NCBI GenBank assembly: GCA_963708245.1
Contig: OY970201.1
Coordinates: forward strand, 4,278,001 to 4,342,000
Direction of reading: 5' to 3'
Origin: CAVYXK01 sp963708245
GTDB lineage: Bacteria; Pseudomonadota; Alphaproteobacteria; Acetobacterales; Acetobacteraceae
Length of the DNA stretch: 64,000 bases
Below, piece by piece: positions 1 to 7,516 of this stretch; position 1 is the first letter of the stretch, and every line of letters begins with the position of its first letter. Under the pieces are notes generated by a model. The model saw only the letters and a program-made list of their open reading frames with translations, made no database searches and was not told the DNA's origin. Both the position numbers and the translations under genes were made by a program.

Positions 1-29
1 GTCCGGCTTTCACCGCCGCGAGCGCGGGT

Positions 30-761
30 GTGACCGCCTCGGCGGCGCTGGAGGACACGCTTTACAAATTCAAGAAGCAGCAGGATTTGCGCAAGGCGTG
101 GCGCGCAACCCGCAAGGCGCTCGATCCGGCGAACAAGGGCGACCGCCGGATGCGGTTGCTGGTGCGCGAGATGAATCCGACGCTGGCGAAATACACGATC
201 GCCTATGGCGCGCTGATCGACGAGGACCCGATCGCGATCACCGCGATGAACCGCGTCGGCCTGGACCGCGAGACGCTGGCACGCGCCGGCGACGGCGTGA
301 AGGACGTGAAGAAATACCTGGAAACTCTCTATCCGGACGACGGCACGGTGCTGGTGAAGCTGGCGTTCGAGGCCATCAAGACGAAGCTCCCCGACCCGGC
401 GCTGACCAGCAAGACATGGCAATTGACCTTCGTGCTGCTGCAACGTGACGCCAAGCTCGCCGGACAGAACCCTCCCGAGATCGTCGGCAACCTCAGCCTG
501 GTCGAGACCTTGAAGCCCAAGGTGACTGACAAGGTCGAGCGGGGCAACACGTCGAAGACCGACATCCAGAACGACCTGATCGACGCGCTGAAGGCCCTCA
601 ACAAGGCATTCCTGACCTTTCGGCCGGTCGACACCGCGGGCGAACCGATCGAGGCGGTGAAAGAGATCTGTCGCTACTACGCCGACCTCGCGGCTGCCGC
701 GATCACGTCGGTCGAGATGGATATCGAGGAAGCGGAAACGCAGCTCAAGAAGGCTGCCTAA
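30..761 (+). CDS. Hypothetical protein, 5' end uncertain (possibly runs off the window)
   Basis: A 243-residue frame from a GTG at 30 to a TAA at 759-761. The frame is also open to the window edge (position 3), so the true start may lie outside. The product is soluble, mostly helical by composition, and rich in Lys, Asp and Glu, with no signal peptide or membrane segment. It ends in a charged helix (EIEEAETQLKKAA-like). I do not recognise the family. It converges on the importer operon that ends at 956. Confidence 0.6.
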   Translation: MTASAALEDTLYKFKKQQDLRKAWRATRKALDPANKGDRRMRLLVREMNPTLAKYTIAYGALIDEDPIAITAMNRVGLDRETLARAGDGVKDVKKYLETLYPDDGTVLVKLAFEAIKTKLPDPALTSKTWQLTFVLLQRDAKLAGQNPPEIVGNLSLVETLKPKVTDKVERGNTSKTDIQNDLIDALKALNKAFLTFRPVDTAGEPIEAVKEICRYYADLAAAAITSVEMDIEEAETQLKKAA

Positions 762-866
762 CGCGGCTGGCGATTACAGGGCCGGCCGAGCAGGCGCACA
801 GCAGCGGAATGCCGTAACTTTTCAGCGAGGCGGGTACGCGTCAACCTGAAACGATCATGCTCTAAT

Positions 867-888
867 TATCTCACCACATGATCCAACC
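867..888 (-). repeat. Copy 1 of a short imperfect repeat (GTTGGATCAT...GTGAGATA)
   Basis: Read on the minus strand, this segment begins GTTGGATCAT and continues three bases later with GTGAGATA. The same two blocks, in the opposite orientation, occur at 5361-5381. The block TTAGAGCATGATCG that follows here (851-864) has a relative, TAGAGCATGTTCG, at 5204-5216. The two copies flank the importer/glutamine synthetase-like operon. Function unknown. Confidence 0.5.
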
Positions 889-955
889 GTTTCGCGCACA
901 GCGAAATGAGACGGCGATGCGAATGGCGTTTGGGTCAAGCAACTCCGCGCACCAC

Positions 956-1957
956 CTACACACCACTGGTCCGCCGTCTCTGTACATTGTCCAGATACAC
1001 CACCGCTGCGATCAGCAGACCCTCGATCACCATCTGCCAGAAGGAGTTTACCCCCAGCAGATTGGCGCCGTTGCCGATGGTGGTGAACAGGATGGCCCCA
1101 ATGAAGCATCCTGCGATTGTGCCGCGCCCGCCGAACAGGCTCGCCCCGCCCACCACAGCCGCGGCGATCGCCTGCAGCTCCGCCCCATACCCCGCATTGG
1201 GGTTGCCCATCGTCAGCCGGGCCACCAGCAGCATGCCGCTGACGGTGGCGAACACGGACGCCAGCCCATAGGCGACCAGCGTCACCTGGGTGACATTGAT
1301 GCCGACGCGCCTCGCCGCCTCGATATTGCTGCCGAGCGCATACATGTAGCGGCCCAGCCGCGTCGCTCCCAGCAGGTACTGCGATACCAACGCGAAGCCC
1401 AGCATGATCACGAACATGGTCGGGATGCCGAGGATCGAGGTGTTGGCCACGATCCCCAGCGACGGCGGGATCCCGGCCACCGTCATGCCACCCGAGATCA
1501 ACATCGTCAGCCCGCGGAAGCCTTGCAGCCCAGCCAGCGTCACGATGAAGGCCGGGATGCCCAGCCGATCGATCGCCAGCCCATTGACCACGCCGATCAC
1601 CAACCCAAGCAGCAGCGCCAGGAGCACTGCCAGGAACACGTTCATCCCGCCGGCCAGCATCATCGCGAAGGCGATGCCGGTCAGTCCGGCGACCGAGCCC
1701 ACCGACAGATCGATCCCCGCGGTAATGATGGTGAACAGCTGCCCGTACGCGATGATCGCATCGACGGAGACCTGCCGCATAATATTGAAGATGTTACCGG
1801 CGGTCAGGAAATAGGGCGAGGCGATCGCCAGCACGATCCACAACAGCACGGTGCAACCGGCGACCCACGTCTCGACCGGCAGGTTGTGGCGGATGCTCGC
1901 CGCAGCCTCTCGCTCGGGCACCGGTGCTGTTCGAGTGGATGTGGTCGCGCTGGCCAT
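956..1957 (-). CDS. Sugar/polyol ABC transporter permease, RbsC/FrcC family
   Basis: Inner-membrane permease of a carbohydrate uptake transporter (CUT2 type), 333 residues from ATG 1957. About eight to ten hydrophobic segments follow a short polar N-terminus. Family-typical stretches include GIDLSVGSVAGL (the conserved early loop of RbsC-like proteins), GNPNAGYGAELQAIAAAVVGG and GTIAGCFIGA. The frame stays open upstream of 1957 but would then read through the preceding gene, so the internal ATG was chosen. It is last in an operon with a binding protein 20 bp upstream and an ATPase before that. Substrate not determinable from sequence. Confidence 0.9.
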   Translation of the reverse strand: MASATTSTRTAPVPEREAAASIRHNLPVETWVAGCTVLLWIVLAIASPYFLTAGNIFNIMRQVSVDAIIAYGQLFTIITAGIDLSVGSVAGLTGIAFAMMLAGGMNVFLAVLLALLLGLVIGVVNGLAIDRLGIPAFIVTLAGLQGFRGLTMLISGGMTVAGIPPSLGIVANTSILGIPTMFVIMLGFALVSQYLLGATRLGRYMYALGSNIEAARRVGINVTQVTLVAYGLASVFATVSGMLLVARLTMGNPNAGYGAELQAIAAAVVGGASLFGGRGTIAGCFIGAILFTTIGNGANLLGVNSFWQMVIEGLLIAAVVYLDNVQRRRTSGV

Positions 1958-1977
1958 CGAACGCCTCGTTCGGCCCG

Positions 1978-2988
1978 TCAGTCTCCCAGGAAAGGAGTGA
2001 GCTGGTACTTCTTGGGATTCAGCAAGCCCGCCATCGCCGGGCTGTCGATATTGGCCTTGGTCACCACGTGCACGCCGGAATCGACGTAGTGCGGGAACAC
2101 GACGCCCTTCGATGCGGCGAGCCCGTACCACACGCCGGCATAGCCCATCATGAACGGATTCTGCACGATCAGCCCATCCAAGTTGCCGTTGCGGACGAAT
2201 GCGATCTCCTGGTCCGAGGTGTCGAATGCCACCGCACAGATCTTCGACCCCAGACTCTTCTCCTGAATCGCCCGACCGGCTCCGTCACCCTCGAGCTCGT
2301 TGTCGGCAAACATGCCAACAAGATCCGGATGGCGGGTCAGGATATCCTCGGAGTCCGACAGCGCCCGCGCCGGGTCATTGTTGCCGGTCCGGTGCTCGAC
2401 GATCTTCAGGCCCGGATGCTTCTTCAACTCGTCGACGAAACCCTTGTCGCGGTCGTTCAGCGACTGCGCCCCGGCGAGCGCGGTCAGGTAGGCGACATTG
2501 CCCTCTTCCTTGCCGGTGCGTGCTTTGACGCAGGCCGCCACCTCGTCGGCTGCCTTCTCGCCACCGGTGACGTTGTTGGTGGCAAGGAAGGTCACGTATT
2601 TGTCGGTGTTGGCGTCCGAATCGATGACGATCACCGGGATGCCGGCGGCGGTCGCATTGGCGATTGGTTGGGCCAGCGCTTGGGCATTGGTGGCGGCGAT
2701 CACGATCGCGGCGGGTTTCGAGGCGATTGCGTTCTCGGTCACCGACACCTCGCCGGCAACGTCGGTCTCGGCCTGTGCGCCGAGCTTGGAGATCTGGATT
2801 CCCAATACCTTCGCCGCGGCGTCGGCGCCGTCGAAAACGGTCGCCCAGTATTGCGACGTGGTCGCTTTCACAATTACCACGATGCGAGCGTTGGCCTGCG
2901 CGTGGGCAGCGCCGGGTGCGGCGAGACCAAGCGCCAGGGATACGCCAAACGCGGCAGTCGCCATCAGCAACAGTTTCTTCACGCTCAC
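1978..2988 (-). CDS. Sugar ABC transporter substrate-binding protein (periplasmic type 1 family)
   Basis: Periplasmic binding protein of the ribose/galactose (Peripla_BP_4) family, 336 residues, usual length. Residues 1-30 form a clear signal peptide ending AHA. The mature part has the repeated alpha/beta pattern, with NARIVVIVKATTSQYW at the N-terminal lobe, AIVIAATNAQALAQPI and GIPVIVIDSDANT near the hinge, and MFADNELEGDGAGRAI in the second lobe. It delivers ligand to the permease encoded just downstream. The identity of the ligand is an open question. Confidence 0.9.
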   Translation of the reverse strand: MSVKKLLLMATAAFGVSLALGLAAPGAAHAQANARIVVIVKATTSQYWATVFDGADAAAKVLGIQISKLGAQAETDVAGEVSVTENAIASKPAAIVIAATNAQALAQPIANATAAGIPVIVIDSDANTDKYVTFLATNNVTGGEKAADEVAACVKARTGKEEGNVAYLTALAGAQSLNDRDKGFVDELKKHPGLKIVEHRTGNNDPARALSDSEDILTRHPDLVGMFADNELEGDGAGRAIQEKSLGSKICAVAFDTSDQEIAFVRNGNLDGLIVQNPFMMGYAGVWYGLAASKGVVFPHYVDSGVHVVTKANIDSPAMAGLLNPKKYQLTPFLGD

Positions 2989-3012
2989 CTCCCATCTTGC
3001 GTTGTAGCGATG

Positions 3013-3777
3013 TCAGGCCGTGACGGGCTCCACTGTCTCGCTGAAGCCAGTCATGTACTTGATCAGCTCCTGCTGCGTCGTCTCCGCGGCCGGCGTGACG
3101 TGCACGATGCGGCCACGGTACATCACCGCGATGCGGTCGGCCACTTCCAGTATCTCGATCAGGTTGTGGCCGATATAGATCACGCCCACGCCTTCCGCTG
3201 CGAGCCGGCGAGCAAGCTGGATCACATGCTCACGCTCCATCACGGCAAGCGCCGCCGTGGGCTCGTCCAGGGTCACCACCTTGGCCTGCCAGTACAGTGC
3301 GCGGGCGATCGCCACGGCCTGGCGCTGCCCGCCGGAGAGACGCGAGACGGTGCGCGCTCGCGCCGGGATGCGGCTTTCGATGCGGGACAGCAGGGCGTCC
3401 GTCTCGGTGCGGATCTTGCGATTGTCAATCGCTGGCAGCAGGCCAAGCCAGCGGCGCACCGGTTCGCGACCCAGGAAGATGTTGGCACCCACCGACAGCT
3501 CATCAGCCAAAGCGAGGTCCTGATAGACCGTCTCTATCCCGAGCCGGCGCGCATCGGCCGGCGAATGCAGGTCAAGCGGGGTGCCATTGAGCCGGATCGT
3601 CCCGCTATCAGCGCGATAGACGCCGGAGACATGCTTGATCAGCGTCGATTTGCCGGCGCCATTGTCGCCCACCAGCGCCAGCACCTCGCCGGCGTACAGC
3701 GTGAGGTCCACGCCGCGCAGAACGTTGATCGGACCGAAGCTTTTGTGCAGGTCCGCGACTTCCAGCAGCGGCGGCAC
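3013..3777 (-). CDS. Sugar ABC transporter ATP-binding protein, single-domain FrcA-like
   Basis: Cytoplasmic ATPase of the same importer, 254 residues. Walker A GDNGAGKST is at 37-45, the ABC signature LSGGQ at 147-151 and Walker B VVTLDEP at 167-173, followed by a switch His (IYIGHN). Unlike RbsA it has one ATPase domain, as in FrcA-type systems. The GTG at 3777 is chosen because homology begins at once after it and GAGG lies 8 nt upstream; a TTG at 3840 would add 21 residues. Order in the operon is ATPase, binding protein, permease. Confidence 0.9.
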   Translation of the reverse strand: MPPLLEVADLHKSFGPINVLRGVDLTLYAGEVLALVGDNGAGKSTLIKHVSGVYRADSGTIRLNGTPLDLHSPADARRLGIETVYQDLALADELSVGANIFLGREPVRRWLGLLPAIDNRKIRTETDALLSRIESRIPARARTVSRLSGGQRQAVAIARALYWQAKVVTLDEPTAALAVMEREHVIQLARRLAAEGVGVIYIGHNLIEILEVADRIAVMYRGRIVHVTPAAETTQQELIKYMTGFSETVEPVTA

Positions 3778-3900
3778 GTTCCTACCCTCACGCTCAGTTC
3801 TGGTTGACGGCGAGTATGGGGCAGCAGGAACCCACGTCAATCAACAGGTCGCGGATTGCCGAGCGAAACCAGGCACGCCGGCACCGCGCGGCGGCCCCTG

Positions 3901-5175
3901 TTAGTAAACTTCCGCGTAGCGGGTGCAGAGCTCCTCCGGGCCGAGAGCAGCGACCTGCTCAGCCTCGGCACGCTTGTGACGGAGATATGCGTTCATGAAG
4001 ACCGGACCGAGCCAGTCACGTGCCGCCTCGCTGGCCTCCAGCGCGTTGAGCGCCTGCGGCAGGCTGTGCGGCAACGATGGTGCTTCTGTCGCCGGCGGCG
4101 GCAACGCCAGCCCTCGGCGCAGACCGTCCGCACCGGCAAAAACCACCGCGCCGAGCGCGAGATAGGGGCTTGCCGCCCCATCGGTCACGCGGAATTCGAG
4201 GTTGAACTGCCGCGCAACCTCCGCCGGGCCGGACGGCGCGAAGACCGGACAGACGCGCAACGCAGCGCCTCGGTCTTGAAGCTGAATGTCGATCGCGGTG
4301 GGCGCCCAGCGATTTGGGGTGAGTCGCAAATACGACACCGGCGACGGCGCGGTGATGGCGCAGATCGCCGGCAGGTGCGCGAGTACGCCGGCGGCGAAAT
4401 GCTGCGCCTCGCGGCTGAGTCCCATCGGTTGATCGGGATCGTGAGTCGCCGGCGCCCCAGCGGCGTCGCGCAGGCTCATGTGGATGTGCACGCCGTTGCC
4501 CACGCCTTCCGGGTCGGGTTTCGGCGAGAACACGGCGCGATGGCCGAGCCGGCGGGCTGCGGCGCGCGCCATTTCGCGAGTGATCACCGCGTGGTCGGCG
4601 GCGGTCAGCGCGGGTGCTGGCGCCACCGTCGCCTCGAACTGGCGAGCGCCGTATTCGGCGAGGAAGGAGTCGGGCACCACTCCAGCGGCGCGCAAGGCCG
4701 CGACGAAGGTTTCTCCGAAACCGCACGCACGGCGAAATGCGCCCAGGCTGTAGGCATCCCCCGGGCGGTCCTCCGCGCCGGTATAGACGAATTCCTGCTC
4801 GAAGGCGGCGACAAGCGAGAAGCCACCTTGCGCGTGCAGCGACGCCAGCGCGCGGCGCAGGAATTCGCGCGGGCAACATTCCCAGGCCGTGCCGTCGGTG
4901 GTGCGGATATCGCCCAGGAAGAAATGCTCGGGCGGCGAGCCGTCGGCGAAATCGACACGCACTTCGGCTGACTGGTCCGGCACGATCATCAGGTCGCCAC
5001 CGGTGCCAAAGGGCGTGTCCCAGATCGGGCCAAAGGCGGACATCATCAGATTGCTGTGCGTCCAACCAATGCCCTTACTGCGGCGCGCATGCAGCTCCTG
5101 CGCCGGGAAGCCCTTGCCGCGGGCGTGGCCGGAAATGTCACAGGTGGCGACGAAGATCAGCTCTTCACGCAGCAT
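3901..5175 (-). CDS. Glutamine synthetase-like ATP-dependent ligase (PuuA/GlnA family)
   Basis: A 424-residue protein of the glutamine synthetase fold. Visible family features are the N-terminal beta-Grasp part (VATCDISGHARGKGFP), the Glu-rich metal site region (AAFEQEFVYTG), GVGNGVHIHMSL (counterpart of the GNGxHxH metal/substrate motif) and YLRLTPNRWAPT (counterpart of KRLxPGYxAP). Such non-housekeeping members ligate glutamate or other acids to amines, as in gamma-glutamylputrescine synthesis; the substrate here is unknown. It is the first gene of the minus-strand operon, 123 bp ahead of the ATPase, so it may act on what the transporter brings in. Confidence 0.8.
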   Translation of the reverse strand: MLREELIFVATCDISGHARGKGFPAQELHARRSKGIGWTHSNLMMSAFGPIWDTPFGTGGDLMIVPDQSAEVRVDFADGSPPEHFFLGDIRTTDGTAWECCPREFLRRALASLHAQGGFSLVAAFEQEFVYTGAEDRPGDAYSLGAFRRACGFGETFVAALRAAGVVPDSFLAEYGARQFEATVAPAPALTAADHAVITREMARAAARRLGHRAVFSPKPDPEGVGNGVHIHMSLRDAAGAPATHDPDQPMGLSREAQHFAAGVLAHLPAICAITAPSPVSYLRLTPNRWAPTAIDIQLQDRGAALRVCPVFAPSGPAEVARQFNLEFRVTDGAASPYLALGAVVFAGADGLRRGLALPPPATEAPSLPHSLPQALNALEASEAARDWLGPVFMNAYLRHKRAEAEQVAALGPEELCTRYAEVY

Positions 5176-5492
5176 GGCATCGTCCTTCGCGGGTCGCCGA
5201 CGCTAGAGCATGTTCGACCAGACCGGGAAGGGCGGAGGTGGTCCCGTAATGGCGACTGCCTGCGCCGCACTTGGCACGCTGAGTCTCGCGCAAAGGTGGA
5301 TGCCAGCCGGTCCCATGATGGCTGGATGCGCTTCATTCTCATTGGCGTCTAATTTCAGATGTTGGATCATAATGTGAGATATTCCAACAGGACAACCTTC
5401 CCGGCCGTGCGGCGCGCTGGACTGCCCAGGTGAAGCGCCGGGTGAGGTGAAACGAAAGGCGCCAAGCCTCACCCGCTGATCCGCTTCGTGGC
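5176..5492. other. Intergenic region upstream of the glutamine synthetase-like operon
   Basis: No convincing gene. The stretch holds the likely promoter/operator of the operon reading leftwards, and copy 2 of a short repeat. From about 5429 it passes into a GC-rich dispersed palindromic element. Frames crossing it are arginine- and proline-rich shadows. Confidence 0.5.
5360..5389. promoter_or_regulatory. Inverted repeat TGTTGGA-N16-TCCAACA, candidate operator
   Basis: A perfect 7-bp inverted repeat with 16-bp spacer (arms 5360-5366 and 5383-5389) in a locally AT-rich patch, about 185 bp upstream of the glutamine synthetase-like gene. Size and symmetry suit a dimeric regulator. Its left half overlaps repeat copy 2 (5361-5381), so it could instead be part of a dispersed repeat. 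No regulator gene is adjacent. Confidence 0.35.
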
Positions 5493-5560
5493 TCAACCGC
5501 TCCGCTTGCCAAGCTCGGCCTTCGCAGGGGCATGCCTCTCCCGCTTCGCGGGGGAGATAT
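5429..5560. repeat. Dispersed GC-rich palindromic element
   Basis: A GC-rich intergenic stretch with phrases such as CTCACCCGCT and CTCTCCCGCTTCGCGGGGGAG, the latter able to form a short imperfect hairpin (about 5538-5556). Related phrases occur at 51591-51642, 59540-59570 and 61800-61862. They resemble the small repeats scattered between genes in many alphaproteobacteria. It forms the 3' tail of the frameshifted gene at 5493-6052. Confidence 0.5.
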
Positions 5561-6052
5561 TGTTCACCTCCGGACCGCCTGCCAGAGACACGAAACAATT
5601 CCACCACGCGGCGCCGACCCGAAGCATCCATGCAATATGCTGCTCGGCCGCACTGTCGTTCCAGGGCAGCGGGGCTTCCAGGATCGCCGCGATATCGATC
5701 ATCCCAGGGTGATGGGAGGCGCCCCATTCCATCGCCGCCGCCGGCCCGAGCTCTGCCCGGAGCCGCGGCTCAATCTCCGGACGGGCGCGATCTGCCAGCG
5801 TGAAGAAAGCCTCGCCGGCAAGGCCGGCGCAGCGGAGGAACACGCCCACTTGCGGAAACGGGAGCCTCGCCCGGTACAAGGTGATCCACGCGGCGTCATG
5901 GATGATTGCGAACCGACGGTTCCGGTACCCCCCGCGCTATGCTCCGGCAGACCGCGCGAGCCGGTGCACCGCTCCAGAAGGTCGCGCCAGAAGGCGCGGT
6001 CCTGCGCCAAGTCCTGGCGGGAGATCCCCGTCCGGGTGCTTTTGTATTTCAT
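5493..6052 (-). pseudogene. Frameshifted gene of unknown function (weak DUF4268-like look)
   Basis: Two minus-strand frames make one continuous protein if a single frameshift is allowed at a run of six C (5928-5933 on the plus strand). The N-terminal part starts at ATG 6052 (MKYKSTRTGISRQDLAQDR, then FWRDLLERC). The C-terminal part continues RRFAIIHDAAWITLYRARL and ends near WWNCFVSLAGG before entering a repeat. A stop lies just before the second frame, so neither half extends on its own. The aromatic pattern with ITLYRARLPF, IEPRL and MEW faintly recalls DUF4268, but I am not sure. Either a true pseudogene or a homopolymer sequencing error. Confidence 0.5.
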
Positions 6053-6175
6053 GTTCGGCAATCCGGCGTCCTGAGCCCATCGGCTATCACACGATGTGCC
6101 GGATTGCGTAACCCGGATTCCGGGCCGCAGGGTTTCCCCAGCGCGTCAGTACCGCCCGTCGGGCGGGAGCTGGGC

Positions 6176-6234
6176 GGGAGCGCGAACGGCTGCTCCAGAG
6201 TAACAAAGGGTTGGTAGCAGCCGTTCGCGCTCCC
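6176..6234. repeat. 19-bp perfect inverted repeat (possible terminator)
   Basis: Arms 6176-6194 (GGGAGCGCGAACGGCTGCT) and 6216-6234 are perfect complements, with a 21-nt loop. It sits 12 bp beyond the stop of the DUF899 gene (minus strand). The stem is very stable but has no T tract, so it may be a transcript-end stabiliser or a dispersed palindrome, not an intrinsic terminator. Confidence 0.6.
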
Positions 6235-6245
6235 GGCCGTCCGGT

Positions 6246-6938
6246 TCAATATTCGTCGTGCCGCCGCACCCAGCTCATGGTACCGGCGCTCTCGTTGCGG
6301 CCCTTGGGGACGAGATCGAGCCAGTTGAGCGCGCCCATCAGCAGCTCGGCGCCGCGACGATAGGTCGAGTAGGTGTGGAAGATGGCGCCGCCATCATCCT
6401 TCACGAAGATGCTCGTGCCGAACAGGTCCTCGCTTTCCCGGATCACCTCGCCGTAATTGTAGATCGCGCGGCCGGCGGCGATGTCCTCGGGCGTGAACGA
6501 CACGCCGAAATCGAAGTTGAAGTCGCTGCCCTGCGAGGAGACCCAGGGGAATGTCCAACCCATCCGGTCCTTGACCTCCTCGATCCGCCGGAGCGGCACG
6601 CGCGAGACCGCGGCAAACGACAGGTCGGCATGCTCGAAATGCTGCCGCGCCGCGTCGATATGATCGGCGATGAATGAGCACCCGCGGCACACATGGTCCG
6701 AGCCAGGCGTCAGCATGAAATGATAGATGGCGAGCTGGCTGCGGCCACAGAACAAATCGCCGAGCTTGCATTCGCCGTTGGGCCCTTCGAAGACATAGGG
6801 CTTGTCGATCCTGACCCAGGGCAACTGTCGGCGCTCGGCGCGGAGCGCGTCGAGTTCGTGCGTCATGGCGCGCTCCTTGGCGAGAAGCGCCTTGCGGGCG
6901 TCAAGCCACTCTTCGCGCGAAACGATCGCATGATTCAT
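6246..6938 (-). CDS. DUF899 family thioredoxin-like protein
   Basis: 230 residues, the usual family length, with the characteristic N-terminal RKALLAKERAMTHELDALRAERRQLPWV helical lead (residues 16-42) followed by a thioredoxin-like core. A CxxC pair lies at Cys84/Cys87 in HVCRGCSF. Further marks are GWTFPWVSSQGSDFNFDFGVSF and FHTYSTYRRG near the C-terminus. Members are predicted redox or dithiol-disulfide proteins of unknown physiological role; no enzyme activity should be assumed. A small membrane protein gene lies 24 bp upstream on the same strand and is probably co-transcribed. Confidence 0.85.
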   Translation of the reverse strand: MNHAIVSREEWLDARKALLAKERAMTHELDALRAERRQLPWVRIDKPYVFEGPNGECKLGDLFCGRSQLAIYHFMLTPGSDHVCRGCSFIADHIDAARQHFEHADLSFAAVSRVPLRRIEEVKDRMGWTFPWVSSQGSDFNFDFGVSFTPEDIAAGRAIYNYGEVIRESEDLFGTSIFVKDDGGAIFHTYSTYRRGAELLMGALNWLDLVPKGRNESAGTMSWVRRHDEY

Positions 6939-6962
6939 CGTCGGTTCTCCTTTGGTTGTCGG

Positions 6963-7229
6963 TCAGGGGTGTGCCCACGGGCGGCCGGAAGCGAGCTTCA
7001 GCCATGGCGACAGGTGGAAGAGGCTCATCAGCAGGTACATCGCGGTCATGCCGTCGGTCGGCAGGATGCCCGGACCCGCAGAGCACAGCGCGATCGGGGG
7101 CGCATCGATCGCCGCGATCCACGCCATGAGCGCGAAGGTCGGCGACGCTGCGAGGGCGAGCCAGCTGGCCGCGCCGCGCGCCTGCCAGGACCTTGCGCTT
7201 CCTTTCTCTGCTGCTGCTGACGTTGTCAT
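6963..7229 (-). CDS. Small hypothetical membrane protein next to DUF899 gene
   Basis: 88 residues from ATG 7229. Two hydrophobic segments (about 22-42 and 60-78) make an inner-membrane location likely. Family unknown to me. The frame is open far upstream, but that part is low-complexity Pro/Arg/Ser and antisense to other coding sequence, so the internal ATG is preferred. It precedes the DUF899 gene on the same strand with a 24-bp gap, which suggests a shared transcript. Confidence 0.6.
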   Translation of the reverse strand: MTTSAAAEKGSARSWQARGAASWLALAASPTFALMAWIAAIDAPPIALCSAGPGILPTDGMTAMYLLMSLFHLSPWLKLASGRPWAHP

Positions 7230-7335
7230 TTTCCGGCTCCCGATCGATTGTCGCCGTTCCCGGCCATTGCAGGATCGAGCGGGGATGTAAGGCGAGGCGG
7301 AAACCGGTGAGAGTGACATGTGTGACGGGATTTCG

Positions 7336-7494
7336 ATGGACTCGCTGATCACGGCTGCGGCCCGGGCGCTTGCGGCGGGCGATCCGCTGGCGGCGCTGAA
7401 GCGGGTCGCGCTGCGCGACGATCCACCAACGCTCGCACTTCGCGGCATCGCGATGGCGCAGCTCGGCGACGTCGGACCAGCGGGACTCGAAGGT
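7336..7494 (+). pseudogene. N-terminal remnant of a regulator-like gene
   Basis: The first fifty or so residues from ATG 7336 (ITAAARALAAGDPLAALKRV, then LRDDPPTLALRGIAMAQLGD) look like the amphipathic helical-repeat start of a longer protein that I associate with TPR-containing transcriptional regulators beside DUF899 genes. After about 7485 the sequence turns into unrelated composition and the frame soon merges with the antisense of the next gene. I read it as a truncated gene divergent from the DUF899 pair. The family assignment rests on memory of similar proteins. Confidence 0.4.
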
Positions 7495-7516
7495 TTGACG
7501 CCGGGCTTTCGGCCGG

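Noticed and set aside
878..2089. Plus-strand frame of 403 codons rich in His, Gln and Arg
   Set aside because: Antisense shadow of the RbsC-like permease; the Gln/His/Arg bias is what reverse-complemented membrane protein codons give.
5203..5727. Minus-strand frame of 174 codons upstream of the glutamine synthetase-like gene
   Set aside because: Mixed Arg/Pro/Gly composition, crosses the promoter region and a palindromic repeat, and is out of frame with the better supported frameshifted gene.
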